Source of the DNA: Hydrangea macrophylla
Taxonomy: Eukaryota; Streptophyta; Magnoliopsida; Cornales; Hydrangeaceae
Reading direction: 5' to 3'
DNA length: 64,000 nt
Assembly (NCBI GenBank): GCA_033977485.1
Contig: CM066995.1
Coordinates: 52,203,162-52,267,161 of the forward strand
The notes beneath the pieces are model-generated. The model worked only from the letters and a program-made list of their open reading frames with translations, did not search any database and had not been told where the DNA came from. The translations under genes and the position numbers were made by a program. Shown one piece after another: positions 23,091-32,537 of the stretch. The number at the start of each line of letters is the position of its first letter. The first letter of the stretch is position 1.

Positions 23091-24597
23091 CTGGTGAAGA
23101 GAGAACAGCTTGGTCCTTAGCTAAAAAGACTGATTTGTTCCATGTCACCTGTAATGTTCAGCAAAACCGTGAGTTGAACAAGATCGTACAGTGCCATGCT
23201 TTCTGTTGCGGCTCTAGCAAAATTCAAAATTTTAATAGCACCTTCCCGTTTCACGGACTATCCCACCTGCAAGGCAAACACACTCACTATCACAAAGCAG
23301 CTCATTATAGTAACATCAATAATCACAGAACCACAGTACACATATATCGTCACACGATCACCAACTAAAACAAGCACATAATCGCTCCTTCAAATTGGAA
23401 GATATCCGGCCTAAAAAGGCAAAACATCATAATACTCTGTCAAAGGGTAACAAATCATCCTACACATCATCCTACACATAGAATATACTGATACAACCCA
23501 ATTAAAGACATGAAATGGAGATAAAACAAAAATCCCTGCTCAGAAGGCCTCAGTCCTCCTCCTCTTCATCCTCTGTCGGACCACTTAGAGTATACGTCGG
23601 CGATGGCCTCCTCCCGCCACCCCTACACCTTGGCCTAGTTCTCGATGAGCCAGCACCACCTCTTCGACACTGCACATGCAAAATAAAAGCATTCAGTCGA
23701 GAAACAACAAAAGTACAAAAAAAACATAGTTGATTCAGAAACTTACCATGGATGCCATTTGACTAGTGGCGAACTGCCGCATATCGACCATCTGCCAAGG
23801 GTGAAATATAGGATTAGAACCTCATAACCTTAAAGAGCGCAAAATTAGAGACATACCCGATGGTCCCGCATAAGGACTAAAGACCGTAAGCTAGCTGCCA
23901 AGGCGTGACCCTCCTTAGCATAACTCTAAGGGATGTTGAGGATGCCTGCTGGCTGGGTGGGATAATTGTACGTGACTCGCGGCACCTCCATAACCTGCGG
24001 AGAGACATCGGCATCCAAAACGTTAACGGTCCAATCCCAAGGAGGGATAGGATCAGAAGCTGGGGGAGCCTATTTCCTATACATCTCACAAAGCTGTAGA
24101 CACAAGACAAGTTAGGAAAAGATAAGTCCAAAAACATAAGTGACGAATAGAGACAAAAATGTAAAAGAAACTCACATCCAGGAGTGAAAAGTTTGGCATC
24201 AGAAAGCGGCCACAGTAGGTCTCATATCCTGTCTCAGAGCGAAAATGATCCCAGGCATCAGTACCACCCAAAGCTACCAGCAAAGCAGCACCAGAGAGGT
24301 CATCAGCATCCATCACACGAGGGGAATGAGGAACGCGGTACCTTGGACCATCAACCACCTGCCGAGATACCTGCTCACCAAGGTACCACTACCTATGCTC
24401 AGTACTCTCCATCAGAAGTCAGCAAGAAGCAAGAGGTCTTACCGCCTGTATCTCCTCTAGGGTAGCATAGGAAACATGCTCCTAGGGTGTCCAATCAATG
24501 CTAGCGACCGTCAACTTGGATAAGAAATTTCTCAGAAGGACGATCTGGTGGGTGATCGGGAGAGAACTAATCCTAATTATACGCCTTAACGAGCATC

Positions 24598-25894
24598 TGT
24601 TAGTACCTTTTTATCCTGTTTTTGTATACTTTTACTTCATTTTCTATTTTCTGACAGGTTTTGGAAGAAATCACCTAAACCAGGCTAAACAGGATGAAAA
24701 AGCACAAAGAAAGAAGCTAAAAAAGCCAAGCCGCGGGCACGAAAACCAGAAAGTTGCTCGCGCGATCCGCTCGCGCGAGATACCCAGAATCGCTCGCGCG
24801 ATCTGCGCGCGCGAAGTCCCAAATGTCGCGCTCGTGCGACCCGCTCGCGCGATATGTGTAAAAACCAAAGTTGCGTATTTCAGTGTACTGAAGACTCCTA
24901 TGCAAACGAAACTGCTGGACAACGTCTAGACTGTAAATTACATCAGTTTCAGTTCATTTCGGGTTAGGAAGGCTTCCAAAACTTGTTGTAAATCTTTATA
25001 TACCCTATTTTATTACAATTAAAGGGTTAGACATTATTAGCAATTATTATACACACATACTTCCAGCCATTGAAGGGAGGGAAGCAAGGAGAAGAAGAAG
25101 AAGAAGACCAAGGGTTTCCATGGCCTCCTCCATCAACTACTTGCCATCTATCACTTCCATGGACGGCTAGATCATAGATCTAGGGTTTCAATGAAGCCCT
25201 AGACGAGTAATAGGATTTTATTATGTTTTTATTTTAGTTTTATTATGTATGGATGACAGTCACATGTTTAGAGGATTTTTATATATAAATCAAACTTCTA
25301 GTGATTAAATCATTGCTTTCAGAATTTATTCTTGTCTTAGATCTATTTTGACTGTGATGTGCTCAACGATCTATTCTTGCTGTGCTTGTTTAGATTGTTT
25401 ACATGTGATGGTGCTTTAGTGATTTGTACTATCAAGTATCCGAATAGTCCATGCCTAGGTTAGACGGATTAGATCACAACCCTAGTTTAGTGTGGGATAA
25501 TTTGTGCTAACCGAAGATGGATTATGTTGGTGCTTGAACCATGAATATCTTCTTGTCGGAGGAATTGGGCTTGTAGCTACAATTCCCCATTATCATCCAA
25601 CTTAATGAGCTAAAATAATTCATAAATATTCCTATTATGAAGCTAGTGGTGGATTTGCAATCCTAGGTTTCCATAAACATCATTTAAACAACTTTAATTG
25701 CTTTCATAGTTTAGATTTATTTTCATTGTTATTAGTTTAATTAAATTCAAATCAAAATCCGTTTTTATAATTAATTAGATTTAGGTTTTAAGATTAAAAC
25801 ACGGTAGTTAATCAATCTCTGTGGGTTCGACCTTTACTTCCACACTGCAAATCTTTTGAAAAGTAAAGAATACTTTTATATCTTGATTCTGACA
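24598..25894 (+). mobile_element. Probable solo LTR inserted in the antisense PMD gene
   Basis: About 1.3 kb that interrupts PMD coding sequence: the protein reads on from one flank to the other. It starts TGTTAG and ends CTGACA, as LTRs do, and has no internal coding domain. A TATA-like CTTTATATACC lies at about 24994, with a GC-rich repeat cluster about 140 bp upstream. The flanks GCATC and AGATC are not a clean duplication, so the borders are good to only a few bases. A non-autonomous small element is the alternative. Confidence 0.6.
24731..24857 (+). repeat. GCTCGCGCGA repeat cluster in the solo LTR
   Basis: Six variants of (C)GCTCGCGCGATC within about 110 bp, in a region otherwise rich in A and T. 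The core GCTCGCGCGA is nearly self-complementary. The chance ORFs over it on both strands result from the repeat. Confidence 0.8.
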
Positions 25895-26247
25895 AGATCA
25901 GTGGGCCCCGCTCTTGACCCCAACAACATCCCTTCTCCATCTCAAGCCTCAAGGGAACAATGGCACAGGAGCCATGCCATCCTCATCTTCACCCGACTCA
26001 TCAGCGGGGGTAGGAGCCAACATTTTTAGGAACTCGAAGCTCTAGAGCTGCACACAAAAGTGAAAGTCAGCAAATAGAAATAAGAAAGGACCAACAGGAA
26101 AGGAAAAGTCACGAGTTATACCTCTCAAGCTTGCTAGAATCCTCTAGTGGATTTAATGTCGTCATGAGAAACCTCACCCATATGCTTGTAAAGGTGGGCC
26201 AGGGTAGCACCGCCCCAGTCGTAAGAAGAAATCACGTCAATGGTCGC

Positions 26248-26776
26248 TGATGATGCCAAAAATTGGTAACAGTAAAGTAAAGCAATTTAGGAGAGAGAGA
26301 GAGAGAGAGAGAGTGAGAGACTATTTTTTGTATGTGGTTCGGCCCTGTTAATGAAGGTACCTACGTCCACGTGTGTGTCTGAGCACGTTCACTAGCAAAT
26401 CACCGGCGGGCCTGGTGAGCCAACAAAGAGGGGCGGCACTACTAGTAATACCGGCCGGGTGTATGCGTATAATGGTGAATTTTATGGAGGTGCTGTGTAG
26501 ACTAAAAAGTTGGCCGCCGCCTCAATGGGGGGTGAGAGGTCTCTTTTATAGATGTAAGAGACCTCTTCATACATGGATAAGGAAATATAATCCTATTGGG
26601 GTGTGATTGACACCAATCAAGTAAGTTTCCTAATCGTATTAGGATTGATTGACATTAATTGTGGGGGTTTTCCAATTGGATTAGGAAGTAGATGCACTTT
26701 CCATTAGTCTTCTAGCTTGAGTAGGAAACTGCCCATAATTTTAGGCGTATCAGCTGCCCATAATTTAGGCGTATCA
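26248..26776 (-). repeat. 3' LTR of the TR-GAG element
   Basis: 529 bp, starts TGATGATGCC, ends GGCGTATCA. Contains a (GA)n tract near 26292. The last 45 bases hold a duplicated block, GCTGCCCATAATTTTAGGCG. A 77-codon ORF inside is repeated in the other LTR and is not a gene. Confidence 0.95.
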
Positions 26777-26800
26777 GCTGCCCCCCATTTCCAAGATTGG
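26777..26800 (-). promoter_or_regulatory. Purine tract of the TR-GAG element
   Basis: Minus-strand reading before the LTR is GGAAATGGGGGGCAGC, a G-rich purine tract next to TGATACGCC. Confidence 0.65.
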
Positions 26801-26869
26801 CCAGATGCTATATCGGGGCAAGCTTGGAAATTAGTTGATGCCACTTGCCACTGTCTGAGTGCTTGAGGA

Positions 26870-27300
26870 AGCTGCCTTGGGGCTTCTGAGCCTGGTGAGT
26901 CCTCGGGAACTGGCTGAGAGTTGAGACCCTGCCTAGCTCGGGACCTTTAGGTGCTCGGGAACTGACCGGGAGTTGAGACCCGGCCTAATTCGGAGTCTTT
27001 GAATGCTCGGGAAGTGAACGAGAGTTGAGACTCGGCCTACTTCGGAGTCTTTTTGCTTGAGTTAGCTCCCAGGATGGTTATCTTCTGCCCGTAAACCTTC
27101 ATCAAGGCTGTGGGTAGAAGGATTTTACCATGTTGTAAAAGCCGACCTAGAGCGTATTGCTCTAGGGTCCTTTTTACTGTTAGCTCCCCAGGATGGTTGT
27201 CTTCCGCCCGGCCAGCCTTCGTCAAGGCTGTTGGGAGAAGAGCTTGACCATGTTGGCGGAGCCGACCTAAATCACATTACTTTAGGGTCCTTTTGCTCCT
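26870..27300 (-). repeat. Two tandem-repeat families behind gag in the TR-GAG element
   Basis: 26880-27050: three units of about 56 bp with GCTCGGGAACTG and GAGAGTTGAGAC. 27060-27295: two units of about 125 bp with TTAGCTCCCAGGATGGTT and GCCGACCTA. No coding signal. Confidence 0.7.
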
Positions 27301-27639
27301 CTATCGTCGGCCAACCTAAGATATTTTAGTCACCTCTATCGTTGGTCTGGACCTAAGAGGAGTTAATGCCTCTGAGTACTGTAGGTGCTCGGGTTGTCCA
27401 AGATTTTGACTTGGTTACCCGCGAGGCCTGTAGATACCCGTTGTGATTACCTGTTTAGTTCACTACGCCATCTTGCCCCCCAAACTTTTGCTAAGACGAG
27501 GGTCTTATAGAGGCTATGATCTGTAGGTAACCGACCTGAAACATGGTGGTTGCAGGGTCTTTTGAAGCTTGCCATCATCAGCCACCTAGGAGGTTTGCCT
27601 CCATTGTCGGTTGGACCTAAGCGAAGCCGGCGCCTCGGG

Positions 27640-27845
27640 CGTGACCCCGAGGTCTTTGGTGCGTGGGTTCGGAGCCCGAGGTCTTTTAGTGCCTGAGTTT
27701 GGAGCTCGAGGTCTTTTTAGTGCCTGGGTTCGGAGCCCGAGGTCTTTTGAGTGCCTGGGTTCGGAGCCCGAGGTATTTTTAAATGCCTCGGGGTTAGGCC
27801 TGATGTCTTTGTATGCCTCGGGGTTAGGCCCGAGGACTTTGGAAA
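27640..27845 (-). repeat. About 38-bp tandem repeat in the TR-GAG element
   Basis: Five to six units built on GTGCCTGGGTTCGGAGCCCGAGGTCTTTT, the last two changed to CCTCGGGGTTAGGCC. ORFs over it on both strands are repeat artefacts. Confidence 0.8.
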
Positions 27846-27961
27846 GGCTCTCTGACAATCGGCGGAGCCTCATGTAGTGATCAGGCAAGTACCATTGTAG
27901 TCGGGCTCATCTAGAATGATGGAGATAGGGGGTCGGATCAAGATCGTCGGGATCCTAATTT

Positions 27962-29350
27962 TTATGTGCTGGAGGCAAAGCCGGAACTGCTTGATCCTGA
28001 CCGATGTGAACTGGAGGTCGGGTCGGGACTGTCAAACCATGCCTGTTGTGAGCTGGAGATCCGGTCAGGGTTGCCTGACCCGGACGGCTGTGAACCGGTG
28101 GTCTGGTCGGGATTGCCGGACTCAGATCTCTGTGAACTGGAAGAACTGTAAGAGATCCCGGGCTGATCTCGCTTTCGCTTACTTTTGGAAGACTCGTTGC
28201 TTTCTTGCCCAGTGTATTTGGTCTTCAGAAACTCTTCAGTGTCAATATATTTTCCAACCCTCTCAGAGAGCTCAACCAAAGTTTCCATTCGATTTCTGTG
28301 GAACGACGCGGCGCACTTGATGTGTTGAACTCCCGAGCAGATGGCTATGATGGCAATTATCACGTTCAAATTGTGGATTTAAAGCTTTTGTTGGTTGAAC
28401 TGGTCGGTGAGCTCCTCGAGGGACTCATTACTCTGTTGTCTGACCGTCAGTAGCTGCATGTCTGGCTTTATCCGCTCATGCATACCGGCAAACTGGTTGA
28501 TGAACTGCTTGCTGATTTGTTTGAAGCTGCAGACCGATCGGGGCTCCAAGGAGTAGAACCACTGCATGGCCGGGCCTTTCAAAGTGCTGGGGAAGGCTAG
28601 GCAGTGTAGCTCATCGGAGTTGGTGGATAGGGCCATCTGAGCCTTATAAGTCCGGACGTGGTCGATCGGGCTTTCTGAGCCGTTATATGAATCTAGCCGA
28701 GGCTGCTTAAATTTGCGCGGGATAGAGAACCTCGTGATCTGGCTGGAGAATGGTGATTCTATCCCGGTATTGGCTTGATTCTGAGCATGATTTTGACCAA
28801 GCTTCTTGGCCACTCCGTCGATCTGCCTCTGCAAGTCCTTGATTCGGGTTTTCACTCCTTCCCGACCGGTATTTGAGGAACTAGTCGGGTTGGAGGAAGA
28901 TGCTTCTTCATGGCGGGGTACTGTCTTTTGGGATCGGGCTCGGCTATGACTCCGGTTAACCGTTCTCTTAGGGACAACTCGGCTCTTGACCGAGTGACCC
29001 TGGACTGATTCCCGGGCCATACGCTCCCGCCTTTCCTCTCGGGCAGCACGCCCACTGTTGATGTCTCTGGTATCCTCAACATGGGACGGGTTGGCTCGGG
29101 CGCATTGTCTGGTCAAGATCGGTTCCCGACCGTACGCAACGTTCCCGGGTCATTTCCCGGCCACTGGAGGATTGTTTTGCTGGGCTAGTAGTGCTTCGAT
29201 CTGTTGCTGGATTTGATGCTGGCCCTCCAAGAGTTGTGTGAGGGTTGCGGTGATTTGCTCAGATATCAGGACTGCTGCAGTCGACGCCGGGGCCGAAGGA
29301 ACATCCCGGTCGGACTACTGCACAGCCTTCTTACCCTTCTTTGGTGGCAT
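27962..29350 (-). pseudogene. Gag of the TR-GAG element, with stops and a frameshift
   Basis: The frame opens at 29350 (MPPKKGKKAVQ), meets stops near 29318 and 29150, then runs open 29116-28379 with a basic N-terminal part, a coiled-coil-like KTRIKDLQRQIDGVAKKL, and the retrotransposon gag core: ITRFSIPRKFKQPRLDSYNG, SPIDHVRTYKAQMALSTN, LKGPAMQWFYSLEPRSVCSF and FINQFAGMHERIKPDMQLLT. After a stop at 28379 it continues in another frame (28369-27962) with LVELSERVGKYIDTEEFLKT and a Ser-rich tail. It would form the particle if intact. No zinc knuckle was found. Confidence 0.88.
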
Positions 29351-29394
29351 ATTGATCAGTCAAGAATTTGTTGATGAGAAGAATTGTCGTTTCC

Positions 29395-29410
29395 CACACA
29401 CGGCGCCAAG
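29395..29410 (-). promoter_or_regulatory. Primer binding site of the TR-GAG element
   Basis: The minus strand reads TGGCGCCGTGTGTGGG directly inside the right LTR. The TGGCGCCGT start is like the tRNA-Asp-type site of Athila/Tat elements, with changes further on. It fixes the element's minus orientation. Confidence 0.7.
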
Positions 29411-29411
29411 C

Positions 29412-29945
29412 TGATGATGCCAAAAATTGGTAACAGTAAAGTAAAGCAATTTAGGAGAGAGAGAGAGAGAGAGAGAGAGAGTAAGAGACTATTTTTTGTA
29501 TGTGGTTCCGCCCTGTTAATGAAGGTACCTACGTCCACGTGTGTGTCTGAGCACGTTCACTAGCAGATCACCGGCGGGCCTGGTGAGCCAACAAAGAGGG
29601 GCGGCACTACCAGTAATACCGGCCGGGTGTATGCGTATAATGGTGAATTTTATGGAGGTGCTGTGTAGACTAAAGAGTTGGCCGCCGCCTCAATGGGGGG
29701 TGAGAGGTCTCTTTTATAGATGTAAGAGACCTCTTCATACATGGATAAGGAAATATAATCCTATTGGGGTATGATTGACACCAATCAAGTAAGTTTCCTA
29801 ATCGTATTAGGATTGATTGACATTAATTGTGGGGGTTTTCCAATTGGATTAGGAAGTAGATGCACTTTCCATTAGTCTTCTAGCTTGAGTAGGAAACTGC
29901 CCATAATTTTAGGCGTATCAGCTGCCCATAATTTTAGGCGTATCA
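29412..29945 (-). repeat. 5' LTR of the TR-GAG element
   Basis: 534 bp, a near-identical copy of 26248-26776. Differences I count: about six substitutions, the length of the GA tract and one T. Confidence 0.95.
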
Positions 29946-30762
29946 GTCGCCAAGCAAGAAAGGAGCCACAAGCTCACCTGGTATTCCATGTCGCAAAAAC
30001 CGAACAGTCGAGAACATACAGGAGAAAGACCCGTAGCAGCTGCTGGTCGGTCAGAGTGTGTCCCCCCTACTATAAGACCGATAAAGCCAGCCATAAGGGA
30101 ACCGAGGCCCCTCCAGACTCGGGGGAACAACCCCAATCAGCATCTCAACGGCCTCAGGATCAATCTCGTAGAAATAATCCAGGTTCAGGCGCTTCCCGCC
30201 AACTCTCAAGCCGGTGATCATGGAAAAATCGAAGGGCGTCATCGTCATTTCACCGAACCGCAGGTGGAAAGTATTCGTCGTATCCCACCATCTCTCTGTA
30301 AGAGCAAAAAAGTGGGTTAAGTCATTAGTACTCTTTGAAACTAGGCGGACAAAGTCACCAAACCCGGCATCGTCTACCATTTTCTTAACAGCAGGTGAAA
30401 GTTGGGTGTACCACAGAAAAGCTTGGGCAAGACTACCGTGGCCCTTCAAGACCACCTCTGGAACCTACACACATTTAAAACAACAAAAACGAACACAAAA
30501 TCACTATTCATAACCCTGAGTCCGACTTCACAGAATTGATAAATAAGCACAAAAATGAACTCCCAACGACCTCTAGGCGCAGACTACAATTGACTAAACT
30601 AGCACAATGCACATAATTATCGAAAGTTTCACATACCTAACTCGCTAAAGTCGCGGTCGAAAGATGATGTTGAGGGTCACGTAAAATCAACTCCGGGGGT
30701 TGACTCTCGGCACTCACCCGTTCCTTGGCCTTCTTGGAGAGCCTCCTCGAGCTTGAAGTCAT

Positions 30763-32537
30763 GGTTCTACAAAGAAAATGGATGTGAAAACCAAACTTTC
30801 TTCTTGAAAATTAGAGGAAACTAAAACACCAATCAAAATTCCAATCATGGGGAAAGATTACTCACCTGAGAGTGCACAAGCTGCGTTTTGACAGATTTTG
30901 GCTCCAAAAATACCCCAAAATGGCCAAAAATGAGCATTTGGAGCTTAAAAACTCAAGATATACACACATGGAGTCCGGACACCCAGTGCCGCTGCGGTAC
31001 TAGCCAACTGCCGCCATAGAAGTGGCCCAGTGCCATCACGACATTGCTCCCCATAGGCCCTGCTTTGCTCTATTTTGCTCCGTTTCAGCCTGTTTTGGCC
31101 CGTTTTGGCCTTTTTCAGCCCATTTTGGCTCCAATCAGCCCCAGTGGCCCATTTCAGTCGAGGTTTACAAGGTTTTATCCCTAGTAGATCCAACTTATCC
31201 CCAGAGGACAGTTATAGAGAAAGAATGGCTCCCGGAGGCCCAACAGGCTTTTTCAGAATAACCTTCGCAAAAATTAACGAACCGTGAGAGATTTTGATCT
31301 GAGTCCTGGTTTTTGATCGACAATCAAGAAAGACTCTTAGAAAAATCCCCCAATATCCCCAGAGGACAGTTACAAAAGGAAATCGACTCCTGAAGGCCCT
31401 AATCGGATCTTTCGGATTAAGCATCGCAAGATTTGATCAATCGTGAGAGATACAAAAATGGGTCCTAGTTCCTGGTCAAAAAGAAATCGAAGAAAGATTC
31501 TCAGAGAATCCAACACTGTCCCCCGATGATAAAAAAAATAAAAAAACATATCAGCTCCCGGAGACCCTAACCAGCTCTCTTGGATTGAGCATTGCAAGAT
31601 CTGATCAACCATGAGAGATTCAAAGATGGATCCTAGTTCTCGGTCAGAAGTCGTGAGGGGATCTTAGAAAGAATTCCCCAATATCCCCAGCAGAAAATAA
31701 ATAGAAAACCAGAACCAACTTTTACGGCCCTGCGCCAGTTGATAAGCTTCCTTATCTATTATGTCGCCTTGAGCTTCCTCACTTGTCAACTACCGTGAGC
31801 TTCCTCACCTGTCGGTTATCGTGAGCTTCCTCGCTTATCGAGAGCTTCCTCACTCCGTTTATCTCACCTGTCAATGGGCCTCCTTACTTACCATAAACTT
31901 TCTCACCAAATTGGTAACCGGGAGCTTTCTCATTTGTTGTGAGCATCCTCACTTTGGTTATCATAAATTCCCCCGGTTATCATTCTTTATGAGCCCTCTC
32001 ACCTCTCAACTGTTATCCTCAATGGCCCTGTGTCTGATCCACTTGCTAGCATATTTCCCAAAATTCGAGGAGTTTGCCCGAGACCCAGAGTCTTCAAAAC
32101 CTTGATGTCCTTATCCAAGTCAGCCACCATATCATAGTCGTAAACACTAGCATAACACCGGCCCACTCGGGGTGGCGCAACTCATAGCATCGGCTCATGC
32201 TAGGACCAGAATGCTAAACGTGATAGGACTCAATACACAATTCATGTCATATCCATGAATTGCATCCTCATAGCATAGCATCTGCCGGTTTTAACGATGC
32301 ATTTGCATGTTGTTTTGTCCCTTGTTCTCTTGAACTACGTCCTGGTCTGAATCCCCTTGGGATACGTAGGCAGCTCACTCAGAGCACGACCAGTACTGAC
32401 CTGAACATCATATTTTTCATCCTTTGCAACGCTTTTATCCTAAATCTATAGCCTCCAAAAAGACCTATCTCTTCGAAGCTTTGGCACTCGCTTGCGACAT
32501 GCGTTGCCTCGCAAGTTCATGCCAAAGAGGGGCCAAC
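30763..32537 (+). repeat. Ogre 3' untranslated region with tandem repeats
   Basis: Three families of repeats, no genes. 30983-31043: GC-rich hairpin variants like those of the LTR. 31193-31690: three units of about 165 bp with ATCCCCAGAGGACAGTTA, GGCTCCCGGAGGCCC and CGTGAGAGATTTTGATC. 31740-31960: about six short units with GTGAGCTTCCTCACC. Near 32335-32375 the GGGATACGTAGGCAGC block of the region behind pol recurs. Confidence 0.75.
32523..32537 (+). promoter_or_regulatory. Polypurine tract of the Ogre-like element
   Basis: CAAAGAGGGGCCAAC lies directly before the 3' LTR start TGTAGACAC. Confidence 0.7.

Larger units (their letters stand above)
26248..29945 (-). mobile_element. TR-GAG-type non-autonomous LTR retrotransposon
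   Basis: 3,698 bp with direct terminal repeats 26248-26776 and 29412-29945, both starting TGATGATGCC and ending GGCGTATCA, flanked by the perfect duplication GTCGC (26243-26247 and 29946-29950). The only protein domain is a gag on the minus strand. No protease, RT or integrase is found in the 2.6 kb between the repeats. This matches the plant class called TR-GAG, which depends on other elements for reverse transcription. The primer site (29395-29410) and purine tract (near 26777) lie where a minus-strand element needs them. The LTRs differ at about six sites plus small indels by my count, so it is the youngest insertion here. It lies inside the antisense PMD coding sequence. Confidence 0.93.
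23740..30762 (-). pseudogene. Antisense plant mobile domain (PMD) gene inside the Ogre element, split by two insertions
   Basis: Read from 30762 leftwards. Exon 1 (30762-30637) starts MTSSSRRLSKKAKERVSAES. An intron with GTATGT and TGTGTAG borders follows. Exon 2 from 30464 encodes VVLKGHGSLAQAFLWYTQLS, FVRLVSKSTNDLTHFFALTE, WWDTTNTFHLRFGEMTMTPF, DFSMITGLRVGGKRLN and MEYQVSLWLLSCLA. There the TR-GAG element interrupts it. It resumes at 26242 with ISSYDWGGATLAHLYKHMG. Later parts continue beyond the insertion at 24598-25894 with SSLPITHQIVLLRNFLSKLT, WYLGEQVSRQVVDGPRYRVP and WDWTVNVLDADVSPQVMEVP. This is the fold of MAIN-like proteins, known both as cellular genes and as passengers of transposons. 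Several stops show it is dead. Confidence 0.75.

Noticed and set aside
24671..24929. Overlapping ORFs rich in Arg and Ala on both strands
   Set aside because: They cover the GCTCGCGCGA repeat cluster of the solo LTR and have no recognisable domain.
26373..29774. Two near-identical 77-codon ORFs at 26373 and 29541
   Set aside because: They lie in the two LTRs of the TR-GAG element, so they are repeated because the LTRs are, not because they are duplicated genes.
29951..29980. An intron (GTGAGC donor) in the PMD gene at the TR-GAG insertion point
   Set aside because: Read without an intron the frame passes smoothly from MEYQVSLWLLSCLA into the part beyond the TR-GAG element (YDWGGATLAHLY), so the insertion is in an exon.
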